Below are positions 40,554-48,022 of a stretch of DNA of 64,000 nt, piece after piece (within the stretch, counting starts at the first letter, position 1; each line of letters opens with the position of its first letter). Origin of the DNA: Paenibacillus sophorae (GTDB taxonomy: Bacteria; Bacillota; Bacilli; Paenibacillales; Paenibacillaceae); NCBI RefSeq assembly GCF_018966525.1, contig NZ_CP076607.1, positions 3,224,001 through 3,288,000 of the forward strand. The letters are read 5' to 3'. The translations under genes and the position numbers were made by a program. The notes beneath the pieces were generated by a model. It did not search any database. It was not told the DNA's origin and saw only the letters and a list, made by a program, of their open reading frames with translations.

Positions 40554-40952
40554 ATGAGCGATATAGCCAATAACATAACGGTTTATCTAGATCCAAAAGG
40601 TAAAAATGGGCTTGCAGAATTAGATATTAATAAGATTACATACATGGAGCTGGACAAAACAATAAAAAGTGTAGTCATTCACACACTTGATAATGTTTAT
40701 TATATCAATGGTAGTCTAACTCAATGGACAAACCTATTAATTAATTCTGGATTCGATTTTGTTAGGGCAGACCGCAACACACTAATCAATGTCAAAAATG
40801 TTGTTTCACTGGATAAGGATTTCAATTGGGCATTTTTCGATGATGAAAGAAAGAAACATTGTCTATTGTCTGAAAATGGTTATAAAATGGTGAAACAAAA
40901 AGGAAATTTAAATGTAAATGAAATTTCACTAAAGGAGTCACCTTCGTGGTGA
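40554..40952 (+). CDS. LytTR-domain DNA-binding regulator without receiver
   Basis: A 132-residue protein that is nearly only a LytTR domain (about residues 10-105): LDINKITYMELDKTIKSVVIHTLDNVYYINGSLTQW, then FDFVRADRNTLINVKNVVSLDKD. AgrA-type regulators have an N-terminal receiver for phosphorylation; here there is none. GAGGTG lies 5 bp before the ATG at 40554 (a GTG at 40548 is less likely). It closes the agr-like operon 12 bp after agrD. The stop lies within the terminator stem. Predicted to bind paired direct repeats. Confidence 0.88.
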   Translation: MSDIANNITVYLDPKGKNGLAELDINKITYMELDKTIKSVVIHTLDNVYYINGSLTQWTNLLINSGFDFVRADRNTLINVKNVVSLDKDFNWAFFDDERKKHCLLSENGYKMVKQKGNLNVNEISLKESPSW

Positions 40953-40963
40953 CTTCTTTTTTA
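40936..40963 (+). terminator. Terminator of the agr-like operon
   Basis: AGTCACC (40936-40942), loop TTCGT, GGTGACT (40948-40954), then CTTTTTT. It overlaps the stop codon of the LytTR gene. Confidence 0.85.
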
Positions 40964-41175
40964 TCGGCATATTTTAGCATAAACCATATGTAAAATGTTG
41001 TCGAAAATTGATTAAATTTCTGTAAGTCTCAACTATTTTCAGAATACTGAACGAGTGTTGCTTGTCAAGGGTCTAAGGTGGCATAATGGAATTAAATTCA
41101 AAGGCTTGGAAAAATTCTTGACAACTTAGATGATATCTGATAAGGAGAATACATAAATAGGGGAGAGACTACTAC

Positions 41176-41418
41176 ATGCAAGAAATAATTAAATGGTTGA
41201 AACCAGCATTAGACGAACGAATTAAGAATATTTGTGATGAACAACTAGAAGCTAACAATACGGCGCTAATGAGTATAATTGATTATCTACGAATGGATAA
41301 TGTATCTTCAGAAACCATACAGGAAATTGAAGAATTATTTGTTATGCATACAATCAAGATAATTGAAATTACATATATGTGTGGGGTAGAGGAAATGTTA
41401 AAGCTAAAAGCAATGTAA
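41176..41418 (+). CDS. Uncharacterised small prophage protein
   Basis: An 80-residue acidic, wholly helical protein: MQEIIKWLKPALDERIKNICDEQLEANN..., VSSETIQEIEELFVMHTIKIIEITYMCGVEEMLKLKAM. GGGGAGAG precedes the ATG. It resembles small phage proteins placed near switch regions, with no known function. It lies 223 bp behind the agr-like operon and could be a target of that system; a possible promoter is TTGCTT/CATAAT near 41060-41087. Confidence 0.7.
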   Translation: MQEIIKWLKPALDERIKNICDEQLEANNTALMSIIDYLRMDNVSSETIQEIEELFVMHTIKIIEITYMCGVEEMLKLKAM

Positions 41419-41421
41419 AAT

Positions 41422-41468
41422 AAAAAAGAAACAAGACAAACTAATTATCGCCGTCTTGTTTCTTTTTT
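41422..41468. terminator. Bidirectional terminator
   Basis: AAAAAAGAAACAAGAC and GTCTTGTTTCTTTTTT form a long perfect stem between convergent genes. Confidence 0.85.
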
Positions 41469-41680
41469 ATTTCTTCAATGGTGAATAGATCCTCAATTTT
41501 TAAATTGAGTCCTTTGGCAATTGAGTAAAGGTTCGATATGTCATATAATCCTTTGTCAGACCCATCAAACCTAGATATATATGGTTGTGGTATGTCTGCT
41601 TTATTTGCAATTTCAATTTGCTTTATACCACGCTCTTTTAATATTTTAGTCAATCTTGGTGTTAACTTATATCTTGCCAT
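41441..41680 (-). CDS. XRE-family HTH regulator
   Basis: A 79-residue one-domain HTH protein: KLTPRLTKILKERGIKQIEIANKADIPQPYISRFDGSDKG..., ending LNLKIEDLFTIEEIKKKQ. It is a paralogue of the regulator encoded 3 bp upstream on the same strand (common pattern TPRL...F-D-G...GLN-ED-F..EE). The pair probably arose by duplication and may form heterodimers or bind the same operator. Confidence 0.85.
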   Translation of the reverse strand: MARYKLTPRLTKILKERGIKQIEIANKADIPQPYISRFDGSDKGLYDISNLYSIAKGLNLKIEDLFTIEEIKKKQDGDN

Positions 41681-41683
41681 TAA

Positions 41684-41923
41684 TTAAACTCCTTCTGATC
41701 CCTCTGTGTCTGGTGTGTCTGGAATTTCCTCGACTAAAAATAAATCTTCAACATTAAGTCCTAATGCTCTTGCCACACCAAATAATAATACCGTTCTATG
41801 TTGTTTATTGCCATCAAAAGAATTAATTGTTTTTTGTGCGAAACCATACTTTTTAGCAAATGCCGCTTGACTATATCCTTTTTCCTCCAGTAATTCATTT
41901 AATCGCGGTGTTACTTTCAGCAT
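41684..41923 (-). CDS. XRE-family HTH regulator, paralogue
   Basis: A 79-residue HTH protein: VTPRLNELLEEKGYSQAAFAKKYGFAQKTINSFDGNKQHRT..., LGLNVEDLFLVEE. First gene of a two-gene minus-strand operon with its paralogue. GGTGGGAG precedes the ATG. Its promoter (TTGAAA, 17 bp, TATAAT on the minus strand, 41954-41982) is back to back with the plus-strand promoter for the gene at 42069, with repeats between them. Confidence 0.85.
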   Translation of the reverse strand: MLKVTPRLNELLEEKGYSQAAFAKKYGFAQKTINSFDGNKQHRTVLLFGVARALGLNVEDLFLVEEIPDTPDTEGSEGV

Positions 41924-41953
41924 TCATTCTCCCACCTTTTTTGTTCTATTTAT

Positions 41954-42019
41954 ATTATAAAAAGAAAAACAAAAAGTTTCAAGTAACTAGTTGCAAGTCG
42001 CTAGTCACTATGCTATAAT
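41954..42019. promoter_or_regulatory. Divergent promoters with a tandem operator repeat
   Basis: Plus strand: TTGCAA (41991-41996), 17 bp, TATAAT (42014-42019). Minus strand: TTGAAA (41982-41977), 17 bp, TATAAT (41959-41954). Direct repeats CAAGTAACTAGT (41980-41991) and CAAGTCGCTAGT (41994-42005) overlap both -35 boxes, as expected for a switch controlled by the XRE pair. Confidence 0.75.
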
Positions 42020-42068
42020 ATTATCAAGAGGTAAGGGAAACACACTAAAGCAAAGGGAGCGATTAATA

Positions 42069-42491
42069 ATGAATAATAAACAAGTAATGGCGCAAGTTGT
42101 TGAAGTTGTAAAGGAAAAATATAATGTGATGGTTAAAGCTAATCTGAGAGGCGACTATAACGAAGTATACATTAAAATAAGTGTTGCAAACATTCCCGAG
42201 TCTCAACAAAAAGTCATTCAAAAGTGGGCAAACACCCAAGGCTTTGTCCTAGAAACAATTGTTGATACATATATAACACCATCATATCAAGAACGGATTG
42301 ACGCAAAGTGTGCTGAAGCTGGCGCTATGTTGGTTCCAGCAAGAGACACACAAACAGGAAAGTTATTTAATAAATATAATAATACTGATCAACGTCAAGC
42401 AATGGAAGCAATTTGGGAAGAAGACCAAACAGGAGTCCGTATTGCCTTTATCCCAGAGTTTATGGCTATTGAATCGGTTCAGTATGCTTGA
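42069..42491 (+). CDS. Uncharacterised prophage protein
   Basis: A 140-residue soluble protein: MNNKQVMAQVVEVVKEKYNVMVKANLRGDYNEVYIKISVANIPES, then YQERIDAKCAEAGAMLVPA and GVRIAFIPEF. No family recognised. The ATG at 42069 follows GGGAGCG; it is the first gene of a rightward unit of four small genes under the divergent switch promoter. Confidence 0.72.
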   Translation: MNNKQVMAQVVEVVKEKYNVMVKANLRGDYNEVYIKISVANIPESQQKVIQKWANTQGFVLETIVDTYITPSYQERIDAKCAEAGAMLVPARDTQTGKLFNKYNNTDQRQAMEAIWEEDQTGVRIAFIPEFMAIESVQYA

Positions 42492-42554
42492 TAATCAATG
42501 GTAAACCCTCCACTTGTGAGTGAGTGGAGGAATAAACTCAAAGGAGATATTACT

Positions 42555-42680
42555 GTGTACTTACAAAATCAATGCGGTCAATATTACTATCACACAAAAG
42601 GTTTTAGTCAATGGGTTAATACTCCAGAAGAAGCAACGGCGCTTTACGCCAGAAGAGGCGAGAGGTACACACTTTCATAA
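42555..42680 (+). CDS. Small uncharacterised protein, 41 residues
   Basis: The GTG at 42555 follows AAAGGAGAT and gives MYLQNQCGQYYYHTKGFSQW... ending RRGERYTLS. A longer frame from ATG 42498 has no translation signal. Unknown function; second gene of the small-gene unit. Confidence 0.6.
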   Translation: MYLQNQCGQYYYHTKGFSQWVNTPEEATALYARRGERYTLS

Positions 42681-42730
42681 ATTTAACTCCAACAAAAAAA
42701 TTAAAATTGTAGAACTTTAGGAGATATAAA

Positions 42731-42880
42731 ATGAAAATAATTAAATTAATTAAACGTGATGGAAGTGTTATTCTTCAGACCAAAGGTGATAATTTAAAAG
42801 TGTTGGAACTATGCACATGTTGCATGACTGACTATGTGTCTTACTTTGGTAACGTTGTAGAGATCAAGGTGAGTGCATGA
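42731..42880 (+). CDS. Small uncharacterised protein, 49 residues
   Basis: MKIIKLIKRDGSVILQTKGD... with a Cys cluster LCTCCMTDY mid-protein that could bind metal. TTAGGAGAT lies 6 bp before the ATG. It overlaps the next small gene by four bases (ATGA), which supports both as real. Confidence 0.6.
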   Translation: MKIIKLIKRDGSVILQTKGDNLKVLELCTCCMTDYVSYFGNVVEIKVSA

Positions 42881-42963
42881 AAATAAAAATAGGTAATAAC
42901 ATTAGAACAATTGTATGCTGTGTTGTATGGTTGTTTGTAGTAGTAGAATGGATATATTCATGA
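42877..42963 (+). CDS. Tiny membrane peptide, 28 residues
   Basis: MKIKIGNNIRTIVCCVVWLF... is one hydrophobic helix behind a basic start. It overlaps the stop of the preceding gene by four bases. Followed by a terminator. The small size makes it tentative. Confidence 0.45.
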   Translation: MKIKIGNNIRTIVCCVVWLFVVVEWIYS

Positions 42964-42996
42964 AGATAAATATAAATATAAATGTGATATATTAAG

Positions 42997-43027
42997 AGGA
43001 CTTGGCCTTCATTGACCAGTCCTTTTT
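42997..43027 (+). terminator. Rho-independent terminator
   Basis: AGGACTTGG pairs with CCAGTCCT (one bulge), followed by TTTTT. Confidence 0.75.
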
Positions 43028-43177
43028 GCATTATACATTAGATAATCTAAGAAAGAGAAGTAAAGCGCCTATTATGGCGCTTATTGTTCTATTTGTATTC
43101 ATATAATAAACGCACCTTTGTAAAGGAATATGAAACACATAGATATGCTTATCGGTGTGTAGAACAGGCTTGATCCT

Positions 43178-43351
43178 TCATTTAAGGTATTTATCTTTGG
43201 CAACTCTGATAATACCTAGAACACTTACGGCAATCGTTAGAATGGAAATTGTAACGTTTAAAGTGGACATGTGATATGTAGTTAATGAAACAATGGAACC
43301 AACAATAAGGAACAGGTATATTGCATATAATAATGCTTTACTTGTTTTCAT
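43178..43351 (-). CDS. Small two-helix membrane protein, 57 residues
   Basis: On the minus strand an ATG at 43351 behind AGAAAGGAG starts MKTSKALLYAIYLFLIVGS..., followed by a second hydrophobic stretch ILTIAVSVLGIIRVA and the basic end KDKYLK. Two membrane helices with a short loop. This could be a holin-like or superinfection-exclusion protein, but nothing identifies it further. Confidence 0.65.
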   Translation of the reverse strand: MKTSKALLYAIYLFLIVGSIVSLTTYHMSTLNVTISILTIAVSVLGIIRVAKDKYLK

Positions 43352-43461
43352 TTAATTTTCTCCTTTCTCATTGCATATAGTCAACGATTATGTGATATAA
43401 TAAAGGTGAATAGGGATACAAGAGAGAACCCTTTCGAGTTCTCGCCTTGTAAGCTGCTTGC

Positions 43462-43653
43462 CTAACGTTTGCGGTGTTTCTTACTTCTTGGAGGGAGTGG
43501 AACACCGCTTTCGTGCTGTTTGGCTTCTAGTTGTTCACGTTCGGCTTTTTCCTTCCTTCTAGCTCGTTTCTCATTCGTGATGTAAGCTATTAAGGAGAGA
43601 ATTAAGCTAAAGGTTGGAATGTAAGGCTGAATCTTTGCTATGTATTCAAGCAT
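43462..43653 (-). CDS. Small membrane-anchored basic protein
   Basis: A 63-residue protein: one hydrophobic segment (IPTFSLILSLIAYI, residues about 13-26) followed by a highly charged tail (NEKRARRKEKAEREQLEAKQHESGVPLPPRSKKHRKR). AGAGAGGTAGGTG before the ATG is a usable ribosome-binding site. Such proteins in lysogenic regions are often membrane regulators or holin-associated; the function is unknown. Confidence 0.6.
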   Translation of the reverse strand: MLEYIAKIQPYIPTFSLILSLIAYITNEKRARRKEKAEREQLEAKQHESGVPLPPRSKKHRKR

Positions 43654-43815
43654 TTGGCTTCACCTACCTCTCTGCTTGACCACCTTACATATATAATTAT
43701 AAGATAAAAATAAATAGATTTCAATAATATTAAGGAAAATAACTATTTTTATCTTTATAAATGTGAATAGAATGTGGCAAAGATAGGCTAGAATGGATAG
43801 ATATGATAGCGTAAA

Positions 43816-43920
43816 TACGTCATATGTGAGTGATATATAGATGAATAATGACGCAATAAAGTAAATGTAGATGGATATATATGACGTAAATAAGTGTGAA
43901 TATGATGATATATGACGTAA
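43816..43920. repeat. Four phased TGACG(T/C)A elements
   Basis: Cores are centred at 43820 (reverse), 43851, 43884 and 43915 (forward), the latter two as ATATATGACGTAA. Spacing is 31-33 bp, i.e. three helical turns. Confidence 0.65.
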
Positions 43921-44013
43921 TATATAGTGATAATGATAATATTAACTGTGATAAATAAGTCACAGTTTCCGCGTTTAGTATATAATGAAAACGAAACGAC
44001 TTTGCGCCTACGT

Positions 44014-44030
44014 GTGTACGTGTCGTACAC
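44014..44030. repeat. Inverted repeat GTGTACG/CGTACAC
   Basis: Perfect 7-bp arms with a 3-bp centre (TGT), located between the phased repeats and the second motif array. Confidence 0.6.
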
Positions 44031-44313
44031 AGATGAAAAATTGTTTGTGATTACCTAAATTTTTAAATTTTTATATCAAATTTGAACAAGTTGACGCTGC
44101 TGGTTCCTTATGATCTGCTAGTTGGATGCTTCAATGTCTAAATGCAATACAAGATATATTATGTAGCATTTAGAAAAGGGTATGGGGGGTACTTTAAATC
44201 AAAAATTAAGATAAAATTTGAATAATAACCCATAGCACTTCTACTCCGCGACTATTTTTTTATTTCAGATTAAGCTCATCCTCATCCAGCACAATTTCCC
44301 TCATTTTAACCTC

Positions 44314-44577
44314 AATTTGTCTCGTAATTTGTCTCGTAAAATCCTTATAAATCAACACTTTTTTACGTCATTTCACATCAAATTTATCTCCAAACTATCA
44401 ATATTCACTCAAAAACAAGCCCAAATCCCTTGATATCACTAGCTTTTTGCGATACAAATGCTATATTTTCATCCATAAACGCAAAAGATCCCTTATTCTA
44501 TAAGGGATCTAGACATTTTATTATGTAATTTACGATACAAATTTTTGGTAGCTAGTCATGCATTTCGAGACAAAATT
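44314..44577. repeat. Five copies of a TTACGAGACAAATT-like motif
   Basis: Reverse orientation at 44314-44327 and 44326-44340; forward at 44447-44460 (TTGCGATACAAATG), 44529-44543 (TTTACGATACAAATT) and 44563-44577 (TTTCGAGACAAAATT). They flank a 10-bp perfect hairpin (44486-44510) and lie just beyond the 3' end of the recombinase-like gene. Confidence 0.65.
44486..44510. terminator. Perfect 10-bp hairpin, possible terminator
   Basis: AGATCCCTTA and TAAGGGATCT around TTCTA. On the minus strand it is followed by TTTTGCG, a weak T-run, so it may end the recombinase-like transcript. Confidence 0.5.
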
Positions 44578-44607
44578 AATCGCTGTTCGCTACATGAACA
44601 ACAAGTT

Positions 44608-45630
44608 TTACTTTACAACTTCCTTTGCACGTTTTTCCATTCCCATTTGAATTACAAATTCCTGTTCTTTGATCAATTCAATAAGTTGGTCCTTGCTTAG
44701 TTCTTCAAACACTCCATAATCAATCTCCTTGCCAATTCGAAGACTAATGCTATTGCTCATATCCTTATCTTTATGTCTATAACTTTTTTCTGTCACAACA
44801 ATACTGGAATGATTATAGTGTCGCTTTGCTTCCTCCAATGTTCCAAACATTGATGCAACGTTTCTTAAACTATGGAATTTAATATTTCTCTCTGGGGGAA
44901 TACCTGTTTCCTCACGTAAATAATCTATCATATCCTGAATTCCGTGAAGGCTTAAATGAAATATCTTGTTATCGTTATAACGAGCATAATATTTTTGTTC
45001 TTTAATTTTTAATAACTCATTGTATAGCTCAATTGAAATTGCAACGGTATGTTTTTTTCCACCTTTACCAACCACAGTAACTTCATAATAATTACCGGAT
45101 AGATTTAACTTAATATCATCCCATTCTATTGCCAACAAACTTGCTTTTCTAAAACTTGTTGTATATGCCAGTCTAATCAGAGCAGATTTTTCTTGACCTT
45201 TTTTTGTGGCTAGTACAATATTTGCCCATTCTTCGGCCTCATGTACATATAGTTCTCCACATCTTTCGGAATCATTAGGCAGAGGTTTAACTTTTGTTGC
45301 GTCTGGATTAACTTCATAGTCGTTAATTTTCAGAAACCTATATAAACTTCTTATGGCTTCAATTACATTATTTATCGTAGCGTTTGTGTAATCAGCTTCA
45401 TGTTCCCGAAGATATTTTTGATATTTAATCATATCCGCATTCCTAATAGGTAGATCATCAGCAACCAATTCGTTTAATTTTTTTCCTCTATACCACATAA
45501 AGAACTGTTCTAGACTTCTACTATAGTTTCCTTGTGTATTTTTGCTAATAAATTGCCCGATAAAGGTTTGAATGTCCTCCCAAACCGAGCCAGCGTGTAA
45601 TCCTACTACATTATGTATTGCTGTTTCCAT
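44608..45630 (-). CDS. Tyrosine recombinase-like protein (second in prophage)
   Basis: A 340-residue XerC/D-type protein. N-terminal SAM-like core-binding domain (about 25-110) and catalytic domain with Arg in YTTSFRKASLLAIEW, Lys in GKGGKKHTVAIS, His-x-x-Arg in FHSLRNVASM, and NHSSIVVTEKSYRH with His and the presumed Tyr. The residues are present, so it may be active; but in SP-beta phages a protein of this fold (YopR/MrpR) serves as master repressor, and here too the gene faces an operator palindrome and a motif array. The start at 45630 follows CGGAGTG. Confidence 0.82.
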   Translation of the reverse strand: METAIHNVVGLHAGSVWEDIQTFIGQFISKNTQGNYSRSLEQFFMWYRGKKLNELVADDLPIRNADMIKYQKYLREHEADYTNATINNVIEAIRSLYRFLKINDYEVNPDATKVKPLPNDSERCGELYVHEAEEWANIVLATKKGQEKSALIRLAYTTSFRKASLLAIEWDDIKLNLSGNYYEVTVVGKGGKKHTVAISIELYNELLKIKEQKYYARYNDNKIFHLSLHGIQDMIDYLREETGIPPERNIKFHSLRNVASMFGTLEEAKRHYNHSSIVVTEKSYRHKDKDMSNSISLRIGKEIDYGVFEELSKDQLIELIKEQEFVIQMGMEKRAKEVVK

Positions 45631-45691
45631 TACATTCACTCCGTTTCTATTGTTATCTCGTATCTTCATTATAACCAACTGCATTTAAAAA

Positions 45692-45748
45692 GTAAATATA
45701 GTTATTTACATTATATATATTGACTTATAATATACGGGAATGTATAAT
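45692..45748 (+). promoter_or_regulatory. Promoter and operator palindrome, divergent to the recombinase-like gene
   Basis: TTGACT (45720-45725), 17 bp, TATAAT (45743-45748) on the plus strand. Upstream lies the perfect palindrome GTAAATA-TAGT-TATTTAC (45692-45709), between both divergent genes. Confidence 0.65.
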
Positions 45749-45780
45749 TTGAATTATCAAGCAGAAAGGAGTTGACAAAA

Positions 45781-46155
45781 ATGATTGAATTTTTACCACA
45801 TATTGATCCAAAGAAGTATATTAAATGGATGGAAGGAGGAAGATATAAAGAATTAGCTTCATATGTATGGGGAGAAGAGTACAACACAATATATTCCTCT
45901 GTTCAATTGGATGCTTATCTGGATTTATTCATTAAAAAGGCAGCAGACCAGAGGTATAGTTATGAAGAATCATTTTTAATTAGAGAATTTGTCTTGAAAT
46001 TAACAAGATTCATTAAGAAAATGAAGGTTAGAGAGGAAAGAAATATGAAGCTGGCTAAAGCAAAATCAACTAGTAAGGGAAATATCAGCATTAAATTTGA
46101 TTACTATTCTTTAAGAAATTTGAAAAAACCATTTTTAGGAACTTTAATAAGATAA
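45781..46155 (+). CDS. Uncharacterised prophage protein
   Basis: A 124-residue basic protein: MIEFLPHIDPKKYIKWMEGGRYKELASYVWGEEYNTIYSSVQLDAYLDLFIKKA, with a Lys/Arg-rich end. Unknown family. AAAGGAG lies 8 bp before the ATG at 45781 (a TTG at 45772 is less likely). First gene behind the divergent promoter; the helicase gene follows. Confidence 0.72.
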   Translation: MIEFLPHIDPKKYIKWMEGGRYKELASYVWGEEYNTIYSSVQLDAYLDLFIKKAADQRYSYEESFLIREFVLKLTRFIKKMKVREERNMKLAKAKSTSKGNISIKFDYYSLRNLKKPFLGTLIR

Positions 46156-46178
46156 AAATAAATATAGTTGACGAAATA

Positions 46179-46370
46179 ATGTTGTTGAGTTATTATGAAG
46201 ATACCGAGTATTATAGTAGTTCTCGGAATACACATAGAAAGGAAAAGAATTATTTGAAGTTTAAGTTAATGTTAGACAAAGAATCATTTGATAGAAAGAC
46301 AACACCTAAAGAAACGAGGGGATTTGTTAAGAGAAATTGTTTAAATCCATCGACACATGAACAGCAGTAA
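46179..46370 (+). CDS. Doubtful small open frame before the helicase
   Basis: A 63-residue basic frame (MLLSYYEDTEYYSSSRNTHRKEKNYLKFK...), overlapping the helicase start by 14 bp. No ribosome-binding site precedes it, but its position fills the gap between genes and its codon use is similar. GATAAAAATAAATATAGTT at 46151 lies directly upstream. Confidence 0.35.
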   Translation: MLLSYYEDTEYYSSSRNTHRKEKNYLKFKLMLDKESFDRKTTPKETRGFVKRNCLNPSTHEQQ

Positions 46371-47922
46371 AATGAAAACATGGTTGTCCGATATTATTAA
46401 AGAAGAATACAAACAGTGGAAGGCTGGAAATATTGTTCTAATAGGAACAGGAACGGGTTCAGGTAAATCATATTTTATTCGTAACAAGTTATCATCATAT
46501 GCAGAGTATGAACAATCAGATATTTTATTCATATTCAACCGGAAAGAATTACATAAGCAGAACAAGGAACAAATTGAATTAAACAATAATTACAGAATAC
46601 ATACAACTACATATCAAGAAATCGAACATCAAATATCGAATAGCGGTTGTTATGATTTTACTCCATACACATATATCGTATGTGATGAGTGTCATTACTT
46701 TACAGATGATAGTTCATTCAATCATAATAGTGATCTTTCGTTTAATGCCATTATGAGACTAAACAACAAAATTCGAATATTTATGTCGGCTACTGGCTCA
46801 ACACTATTCTCATTTATTTGTAATTCTGTTAATAAAAAAACTAAAGTGTGGGAGTATAGAGGAAAACGGCAATTCAATCAAGTTGCTTCACTTTCTTTTT
46901 ATTCGAAGGATGAATCAGTCAAACGATACATACAGCAGCATTTTAACGGGAATGAAAAAATCATATGGTTCTGTAAATCAACTAAGAAGGCGGCAAAATT
47001 ACATAATGAATTTCCAAATTCATATTTTTTGTGTAGTAATAACGGAAACAACAAAAAATATCTTCAATTAATTAATGATCGCACAATAATAACAGATGGC
47101 GAGAAGATTACATTTGACCGAAAGTATCTCTTTACAACCAAGGTTCTTGATAATGGTTATGATCTTAAAGATGAACAAATCAAATTAATCATCTGTGACG
47201 AGTTTGATATCAATACCATGATTCAATGTATAGGACGTAAACGTTCATTATCAGATGATGATAAAGTACATATTGTTTTATTCAATTATAGTAATAAATC
47301 TATTAATGGGTATAAAAATGTATTTGTTGATAAGCTCAAAGAAGCAGATATCTTTCTTAAGGAAGGAGTAGCAGGACGTAATGAGTTTATTGGTAGGTTT
47401 GCTCAAAAATCAAATTATATCATTTATGATCAACCTTCACCAGATAATAAATATGTGAGCGATAAAAAGATATCTACAGTGAAGTATCTGAAGGTACAAA
47501 ACGATTTGGCTATTATTAACGAAATGCTTGATCACAATCGAGAACTAAAAAAAATTAGAGAGGGACTAGGGGAGAAGAGTCGGAGCGATGCTTATATGAT
47601 GTATATCTTAGAATTGATGGATATGAAAAGTTGTAGAGACTTAGACAAGATTTATCAGGAACAGGATTTAGGTGAGTATCTTGATTCCCTATTAGGAAAG
47701 CGACTATATAAACAGGAACAGAAAGAATTAATTGAACGAATCGCCATTAAAGATTATCGTGGTAGAATTCAGAAAGATGTAAATCAAATTGACTCATATC
47801 TTCGATCTAACAATTTGAAATATGCAGTTGCAAGTTTCAAGGATAATAATAAGAAACTTGATGATGGTAGTGATAACCCTAACCGTGGAAAGTGGTATTG
47901 GTTAGTAAGCAGATTTGAGTAA
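46357..47922 (+). CDS. DEAD/DEAH-box superfamily 2 helicase
   Basis: A 521-residue ATPase. Walker A GTGTGSGKS (residues 29-37), Walker B with DECH (about 112), motif III SATGS, and motif VI-like IQCIGRKRS are all visible, followed by a C-terminal region unique to this protein (IIYDQPSPDNKYVSDKKIST... to WLVSRFE). It should unwind DNA or RNA during phage replication. ATG at 46357, with poor ribosome-binding sequence, suggests coupling with the small frame upstream. A hairpin follows the stop. Confidence 0.87.
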   Translation: MNSSKMKTWLSDIIKEEYKQWKAGNIVLIGTGTGSGKSYFIRNKLSSYAEYEQSDILFIFNRKELHKQNKEQIELNNNYRIHTTTYQEIEHQISNSGCYDFTPYTYIVCDECHYFTDDSSFNHNSDLSFNAIMRLNNKIRIFMSATGSTLFSFICNSVNKKTKVWEYRGKRQFNQVASLSFYSKDESVKRYIQQHFNGNEKIIWFCKSTKKAAKLHNEFPNSYFLCSNNGNNKKYLQLINDRTIITDGEKITFDRKYLFTTKVLDNGYDLKDEQIKLIICDEFDINTMIQCIGRKRSLSDDDKVHIVLFNYSNKSINGYKNVFVDKLKEADIFLKEGVAGRNEFIGRFAQKSNYIIYDQPSPDNKYVSDKKISTVKYLKVQNDLAIINEMLDHNRELKKIREGLGEKSRSDAYMMYILELMDMKSCRDLDKIYQEQDLGEYLDSLLGKRLYKQEQKELIERIAIKDYRGRIQKDVNQIDSYLRSNNLKYAVASFKDNNKKLDDGSDNPNRGKWYWLVSRFE

Positions 47923-47934
47923 TAAAAAAGAATC

Positions 47935-47990
47935 GGACACCAAATTGTGGAGTTTCATTATATATAATGTTTATCCATGATTTGGTGTCC
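47935..47990. terminator. Inverted repeat downstream of the helicase gene
   Basis: GGACACCAAA (47935-47944) and TTTGGTGTCC (47981-47990) pair over 10 bp around a 36-base loop. Lacks a T-run, so it may mark a terminator or a regulatory RNA start. Confidence 0.5.
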
Positions 47991-48022
47991 AACTTTCAAT
48001 TTAGCTAAAGCAAATCTTAATT

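Larger units (their letters stand above)
43654..44607. other. Long noncoding AT-rich region with repeats
   Basis: No gene of credible quality is present. It contains an inverted pair of the GATAAAAATA motif (43704-43713 and 43744-43753), four phased TGACG elements (43816-43917), an inverted repeat GTGTACG/CGTACAC (44014-44030), five copies of a CGAKACAAAT motif (44314-44577), and a hairpin (44486-44510). It may be an origin, a partition site, or a control region. Confidence 0.7.

Noticed and set aside
41071..41121. Eleven-codon frame (MELNSKAWKNS) behind AAGGTGG, as a second signal peptide
   Set aside because: Too short and without export or processing features; chance cannot be excluded.
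43816..43920. Possible CRISPR array
   Set aside because: The repeats are only about 8-13 bp with 31-33 bp period and mixed orientation, and no cas gene is near.
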